From Allosphingosinicella deserti (lineage in GTDB: Bacteria > Pseudomonadota > Alphaproteobacteria > Sphingomonadales > Sphingomonadaceae), in contig NZ_PXYI01000017.1 of assembly GCF_003012735.1 (NCBI RefSeq), positions 1 to 35,767 on the forward strand: 35,767 bases of DNA. Reading direction: 5' to 3'. Numbering within the stretch: position 1 is the stretch's first letter; every line of letters begins with the position of its first letter. Made by a program: the position numbers and the translations under genes. Under the pieces are notes generated by a model, which saw only the letters and a list, made by a program, of their open reading frames with translations, was not told the origin of the DNA and searched no databases. Positions 31,757-35,767 of the stretch are shown here, one piece after another.

Positions 31757-34393
31757 ATGACCGAACTCGCCAAGACCTTCGACCCCGCCGCCATCGAATC
31801 GCGCTGGTATGCGCATTGGGAAGAAGCGGGGCTCTTCCGCCCCGAGCGCGAGGCGGCCGAGCCGTTCACCATCGTCATCCCGCCGCCGAACGTCACCGGC
31901 TCACTGCACATCGGCCACGCGCTCGACAACACGCTGCAGGACATCCTGATCCGGCACGCGCGCCTGCAGGGCAAGGATGCGCTGTGGGTGGTCGGCACCG
32001 ATCATGCCGGCATCGCCACGCAGATGGTGGTCGAACGCAATCTCGAAAGCCAGGGGCTGCGCCGCGCCGACATGGGCCGCGAGGCGTTCGTCGAGCATGT
32101 CTGGGAGTGGAAGGCACAGTCCGGCGGCGCGATCACCCGCCAACTGCGCCGGCTCGGCGCCTCCTGCGACTGGTCGAACGAGCGCTTCACCATGGATCCG
32201 GGCTTCTCGGCCGCGGTGCTGAAGGTGTTCGTCCAGCTCTACCGCGAGGGCCTGCTCTACCGCGACAAGAGGCTGGTCAACTGGGATCCGAAGTTCGGCA
32301 CTGCGATCTCGGATCTCGAGGTCGAGACCAAGGAGATCCAGGGCAAGTTCTGGCATCTCCGATATCCGCTCGAAGACGGCAGCGGCTTCATTCACGTTGC
32401 GACCACCCGGCCCGAGACGATGCTCGCCGACATGGCGGTAGCGGTCCATCCCGAAGACGAGCGCTACAAGGCGCTGGTCGGTCGCAACGTGCGCCTGCCG
32501 ATCACCGGCCGGCTGATCCCGATCATCGCCGACGAACATGCCGATCCGGAGCTCGGATCGGGCGCGGTGAAGATCACGCCGGGCCACGATTTCAACGACT
32601 TCGAGGTGGGCCGGCGCGCCGGCATCAAGGCGGCCGACATGCTGAACATGCTCGACGCCCAGGCACGGATCGCGCAGACCTCGGACGGACTGATCCCGGC
32701 CGATCTCGTCGGGCTGGACCGGTTCGAAGCCCGCAATCGGGTGGTCGAGCGGCTTGAGGCCGATGAACTGCTCGAGCGGATCGAGGATCGGACGATCCAG
32801 ACGCCCTATGGCGATCGCTCGGGCGTGGTGATCGAGCCTTGGCTTACCGATCAATGGTATGTCGACGCCGCAACGCTGGCGCAGCCGGCGATCGAGGCCG
32901 TGCGCAGCGGCAAGATCAAGGTTGTGCCGAAGACCTGGGAGAAGACCTGGTTCAACTGGCTGGAGAACATCCAACCCTGGTGCGTCTCGCGCCAGCTCTG
33001 GTGGGGTCACCAGATCCCGGCGTGGTACGATCCGAATGGCAAGGTCTATGTCGCCGAGACGGAGGCCGAGGCGCAGGCCGAGGCGGGCGAGGGAGTTCCC
33101 CTCTGCCGCGAGACTGACGTGCTCGACACCTGGTTCTCCTCGGCATTGTGGCCGTTCGGGACGCTCGGCTGGCCGGAGCAGACCAGTGACCTGCGCCGAC
33201 ATTACCCCAATGACGTGCTGATCTCCGGCTTCGACATCATCTTCTTCTGGGATGCCCGGATGGCGATGCAGGGCCTGCATTTCATGGGCGAGGTGCCCTG
33301 GAAGACGCTCTACCTTCACGGCCTGGTGCGCGACGCCAAGGGCCAGAAGATGTCGAAATCGAAGGGCAATACGGTCGATCCGCTCGGTCTCATCGACACG
33401 TACGGCGCCGATGCCCTGCGCTTCACGATGGCCGCAATGGAAAGCCAGGGCCGCGACATCAAGCTCGATGAGAAGCGGATCGAGGGCTATCGCAACTTCG
33501 CGACCAAGCTGTGGAACGCCGCGCGCTTCTGCCAGACCAACGGCATCGGCGCGTCTGCGTCGCTGGAGCCGCCGGCGGCCGACCATCCGGTCAACCGCTG
33601 GATCGTCGGCGAGACGGTGAAGACGATCCAGTCGCTTGACCTCGCGCTCGCCGAGCTGCGCTTCGATGAATCGGCGAACACGCTCTACCACTTCGTCTGG
33701 GGCAGCTTCTGCGACTGGTATCTGGAGCTGATCAAGCCGCTCCTCGCCGGTGCAGAAGGGCAGGAGACGCGGATCGTCGCCGGCTGGGTGCTCGACCAGA
33801 TCCTGGTCATGCTCCACCCGTTCATGCCGTTCATCACCGAGGAATTGTGGCATGCCCTCGGGGAGCGGCCGACGCCGCTGATCGTCGCCAAGTGGCCGAT
33901 GCCGGACGCGCGCGCGCTCGATCCCGAGGCCGGGCCCGAGATCGACTGGCTGATCCGCGTCGTCAACGGCATCCGCGGCGCTCGTTCCGAACTGAACGTG
34001 CCTCCGCGCGCGAAGCTCGCCCTCCACGTGCGCGACGCCAGCGAGATGACGCTCGCACGTCTGGGCCGTCACGATGCCGCGCTGAAGCGGCTCGCCCGAA
34101 TCGAGACGGTGCGCACCGACGCGGCGAGTGGGGGCGCGGCCCAGGTGGTGGTCGACGAAGCGACGTTCGTTCTGCCGCTCGAAGGGGTGATCGACATCGA
34201 GGCCGAGCGCGGCCGTCTCGCCAAGGCTCTCCAGGCGGCCGAGAAGGAACGCGATTCTCTGGCCGGCCGGCTCGACAATCCGAGCTTCGTGGAACGCGCC
34301 AAGCCCGAGGCGGTGGAGAAAGCACGCGCCGACCACGCCGAAAAGGCTTCCGACGCGGACAAGTATCGCGCCGCTCTGGCAAGGCTGGGGTGA
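31757..34393 (+). CDS. valS: Valine-tRNA ligase
   Basis: This 878-residue class I aminoacyl-tRNA synthetase attaches valine to tRNA-Val in the cytoplasm. The HIGH box is in [17 protein letters not shown] (about 43-59) and the KMSKS box in [15 protein letters not shown] (about 529-543). The editing domain between them has [20 protein letters not shown] and [19 protein letters not shown]. An anticodon-binding domain follows, with ending [13 protein letters not shown]. The last 65 residues ([20 protein letters not shown] and onward) form the C-terminal coiled coil typical of ValS. ATG 31757 gives the expected N-terminus ([20 protein letters not shown]). Length is normal for Alphaproteobacteria. 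The long open frame on the opposite strand is a shadow. Confidence 0.98.
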   Translation: MTELAKTFDPAAIESRWYAHWEEAGLFRPEREAAEPFTIVIPPPNVTGSLHIGHALDNTLQDILIRHARLQGKDALWVVGTDHAGIATQMVVERNLESQGLRRADMGREAFVEHVWEWKAQSGGAITRQLRRLGASCDWSNERFTMDPGFSAAVLKVFVQLYREGLLYRDKRLVNWDPKFGTAISDLEVETKEIQGKFWHLRYPLEDGSGFIHVATTRPETMLADMAVAVHPEDERYKALVGRNVRLPITGRLIPIIADEHADPELGSGAVKITPGHDFNDFEVGRRAGIKAADMLNMLDAQARIAQTSDGLIPADLVGLDRFEARNRVVERLEADELLERIEDRTIQTPYGDRSGVVIEPWLTDQWYVDAATLAQPAIEAVRSGKIKVVPKTWEKTWFNWLENIQPWCVSRQLWWGHQIPAWYDPNGKVYVAETEAEAQAEAGEGVPLCRETDVLDTWFSSALWPFGTLGWPEQTSDLRRHYPNDVLISGFDIIFFWDARMAMQGLHFMGEVPWKTLYLHGLVRDAKGQKMSKSKGNTVDPLGLIDTYGADALRFTMAAMESQGRDIKLDEKRIEGYRNFATKLWNAARFCQTNGIGASASLEPPAADHPVNRWIVGETVKTIQSLDLALAELRFDESANTLYHFVWGSFCDWYLELIKPLLAGAEGQETRIVAGWVLDQILVMLHPFMPFITEELWHALGERPTPLIVAKWPMPDARALDPEAGPEIDWLIRVVNGIRGARSELNVPPRAKLALHVRDASEMTLARLGRHDAALKRLARIETVRTDAASGGAAQVVVDEATFVLPLEGVIDIEAERGRLAKALQAAEKERDSLAGRLDNPSFVERAKPEAVEKARADHAEKASDADKYRAALARLG

Positions 34394-34402
34394 CGTTTCC
34401 AT

Positions 34403-34427
34403 CCTCCCTGAGCCTCGCTCGGGGAGG
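34403..34427 (+). terminator. Hairpin after valS
   Basis: CCTCCCTGAGC (34403-34413), loop CTC, then GCTCGGGGAGG (34417-34427) makes an 11-bp stem with one G-T pair. It begins 9 bases after the valS stop. There is no T-run, so terminator activity is uncertain. Its GGGGAG arm recalls the hairpin at 28976-29028. Confidence 0.5.
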
Positions 34428-34474
34428 AGCGTGCGGATAGCGGAGCGCTGGCATCCCCTGCGGCTTTCGTGCGT

Positions 34475-35641
34475 ATGTCGCGGATGGCAAGTCAAGCACC
34501 CGCCCGCCCCGGACAGCGTGATCTTACGTCGGGCCCGATCGCCTCGACCTTGCTCGCATTCGCGATACCGACGCTCGGCTCCTCCGTCCTGCAATCGCTG
34601 AACGGATCGATCAACGCGATCTGGGTTGGTCGCTTCCTGGGCGAGGACGCACTGGCGGCGACCGCGAACGGCAACATCGTGCTGTTCATGCTGCTCGCCT
34701 TCGTGTTCGGGTTCGGAATGGCCTCGACCATCCTCATCGGCCAGGCCTTTGGGCGCCGTGACATCATCGAAGCGCGGCGGGTGGTCGGAACGGCGATCGG
34801 ATCGTTCGTGCCGATCGCGATCGTCGTCGCCGTTGCCGGCTGGCTCGCCGCCCCGCACATCCTCGGCCTGCTCGGGACGCCGGGCAATTCGCTGGCGCTC
34901 GCCTTGTCCTATTTGCGTGTGATCTTCGTCGGCATGCCGGCGGCGCTGATGATGACGATGCTGATGATGGCGCTGCGCGGATCGGGCGATTCGCTGACCC
35001 CCTTGTGGTTCATGGGGCTCAGCGTGTTGCTCGACAGCAGCCTCAATCCGGTTTTCATCCTTGGGCTGGGCCCGGCGCCAGCGCTCGGCATCGCCGGCGC
35101 TGCGACGGCACGGCGATCGCCAATTATGTCAGCCTCGCCGCCTTGCTCGTCTACATCTATGCCCGCGATCTGCCGCTGCGCTTGCGCGGGCCGGAAGTCG
35201 CCTGGTTGCTGCCCGATCCGGCCCGGCTGCGGGCAATCGTGATCAAGGGCTTCCCGATGGGTCTGCAGATGATCGTCATCACCTCGTCGGCGCTCACCAT
35301 GCTCGGCCTTGTCAATCGCGAGGGCGTGCACACGGCCGCCGCTTATGGGGTCACCCAGCAACTCTGGACCTATGTGCAGATGCCTGCGATGGCGCTCGGT
35401 GCTGCGGTGAGCGCAATGGCGGCCCAGAATATCGGCGCAGGCAACTGGCAGCGCGTTTCCGCCGTCACCCGTGCCGGCGTGATCCTCAACATCGTGTTGA
35501 CCGGCGCCTTGATCCTCCTGCTCACCATCGCCGACCGCCCGGCGCTGGCCCTCTTTCTCGGCGCCGAGAGCCCGGCCTTGCCGGTAGCCCGCCACATTCA
35601 GCTGGTCGGGACCTGGGGTTTCCTGTTCTTCGGCATCAGCC
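34475..35641 (+). pseudogene. MATE-family efflux transporter, frameshifted and cut by an IS
   Basis: This is a multidrug/toxin extrusion transporter (Na+ or H+ antiporter, inner membrane). The first part reads SGPIASTLLAFAIPTLGSSV, SINAIWVGRFLGEDALAA, GFGMASTILIGQAFGRRD and MALRGSGDSLTPLWFMG, classic MATE motifs. Near 35108, after GIAGAATA, the frame is lost; the continuation TAIANYVSLAALLVYIYARD, then FPMGLQMIVITSSALTMLG and GAAVSAMAAQNIGAGNWQRV is in another frame, as if one base were missing. It ends at FLFFGIS where the IS begins at 35642, so about 70-80 residues of a normal 460-residue MATE are missing. ATG 34475 is one of several close in-frame starts without a clear ribosome-binding site. 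Either lesion alone would probably inactivate it, unless the frameshift is a read error. Confidence 0.85.
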
Positions 35642-35767
35642 TAGAGCATGATCATTTTTCTGTGAATCTGGCAGGGGATTCCCAAAGGGCCTGGATCGTG
35701 ATTCAAGGTGCTGGCTGGAAGGAGGCCAGCATGGATGACGCGGCCTTATTCAAATGATCTTCGCGAG
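35642..35767 (+). mobile_element. Terminal fragment of the same unidentified insertion sequence (right copy)
   Basis: 35642-35765 is the exact inverse of 1-124, beginning TA then GAGCATGATCATTTTTC; two more bases follow here. The element interrupts the MATE gene. It contains a small palindrome (GCTGGC and GCCAGC around TGGAAGGAG). No transposase can be read from this length. Confidence 0.7.

Noticed and set aside
31901-34858. A 985-codon open frame on the minus strand opposite valS
   Set aside because: It mirrors a highly conserved gene; its translation is His/Arg/Asp-rich and has no domain. High GC makes such antisense frames common.

Overview
The window looks like chromosomal DNA from a sphingomonad (Alphaproteobacteria, order Sphingomonadales). 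GC is high, and the right end has the order isoaspartyl-methyltransferase-like gene, tolC, popZ, valS and MATE transporter, which I associate with this group. TonB-dependent receptors and many tiny uncharacterised proteins also fit. Exactly the same 124 bp, inverted, closes both ends, and on both sides it is preceded by TA. This is best read as a whole draft contig stopped at two copies of one insertion sequence.

Layout. (1) 1-2750: an eroded IS66-family element on the minus strand (tnpA intact, tnpB broken by a 62-bp tandem duplication, tnpC frameshifted). (2) 2.85-6.8 kb: a 1265-residue secreted RTX/cadherin protein behind a tiered hairpin. (3) 6.9-12.5 kb: a small helical protein, then a TonB-dependent receptor and cysT-cysW-cysA. 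This is a sulfur-uptake block with no periplasmic binding protein and with an ATPase that lacks the usual C-terminal domain. (4) 12.8-15.2 kb: a divergent glycosyltransferase and polysaccharide-deacetylase-like pair. (5) 15.2-20.4 kb: a gene-poor stretch with only very small genes, operator-like dyads and one CHRD protein. (6) 20.6-23.6 kb: a Bor-like lipoprotein with an FAD oxidase, then a stand-alone protein with the Thr1/Asp17/Lys33 spacing of proteasome-type hydrolases. (7) 24.0-28.2 kb: an accessory block made of a DUF6714-like gene, an IS5-family element with an A AAA AAG frameshift site, traF and a lytic transglycosylase, and a ruined tyrosine recombinase abutting tRNA-Cys. It reads as the remains of an integrative conjugative element. 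(8) 28.4-35.6 kb: a flippase-like remnant, the conserved pcm-like/tolC/popZ/valS block, and a MATE gene broken by a frameshift and by the terminal IS.

How it works together. The receptor and Cys genes probably serve uptake of sulfate or organic sulfur. The RTX protein would need a type I exporter, and TolC is the only component of one in the window. The glycan pair and the flippase remnant hint at surface polysaccharide. The observation most worth following is the proteasome-like protein at 22941-23606. All calls come from reading the sequence; no database search was possible.
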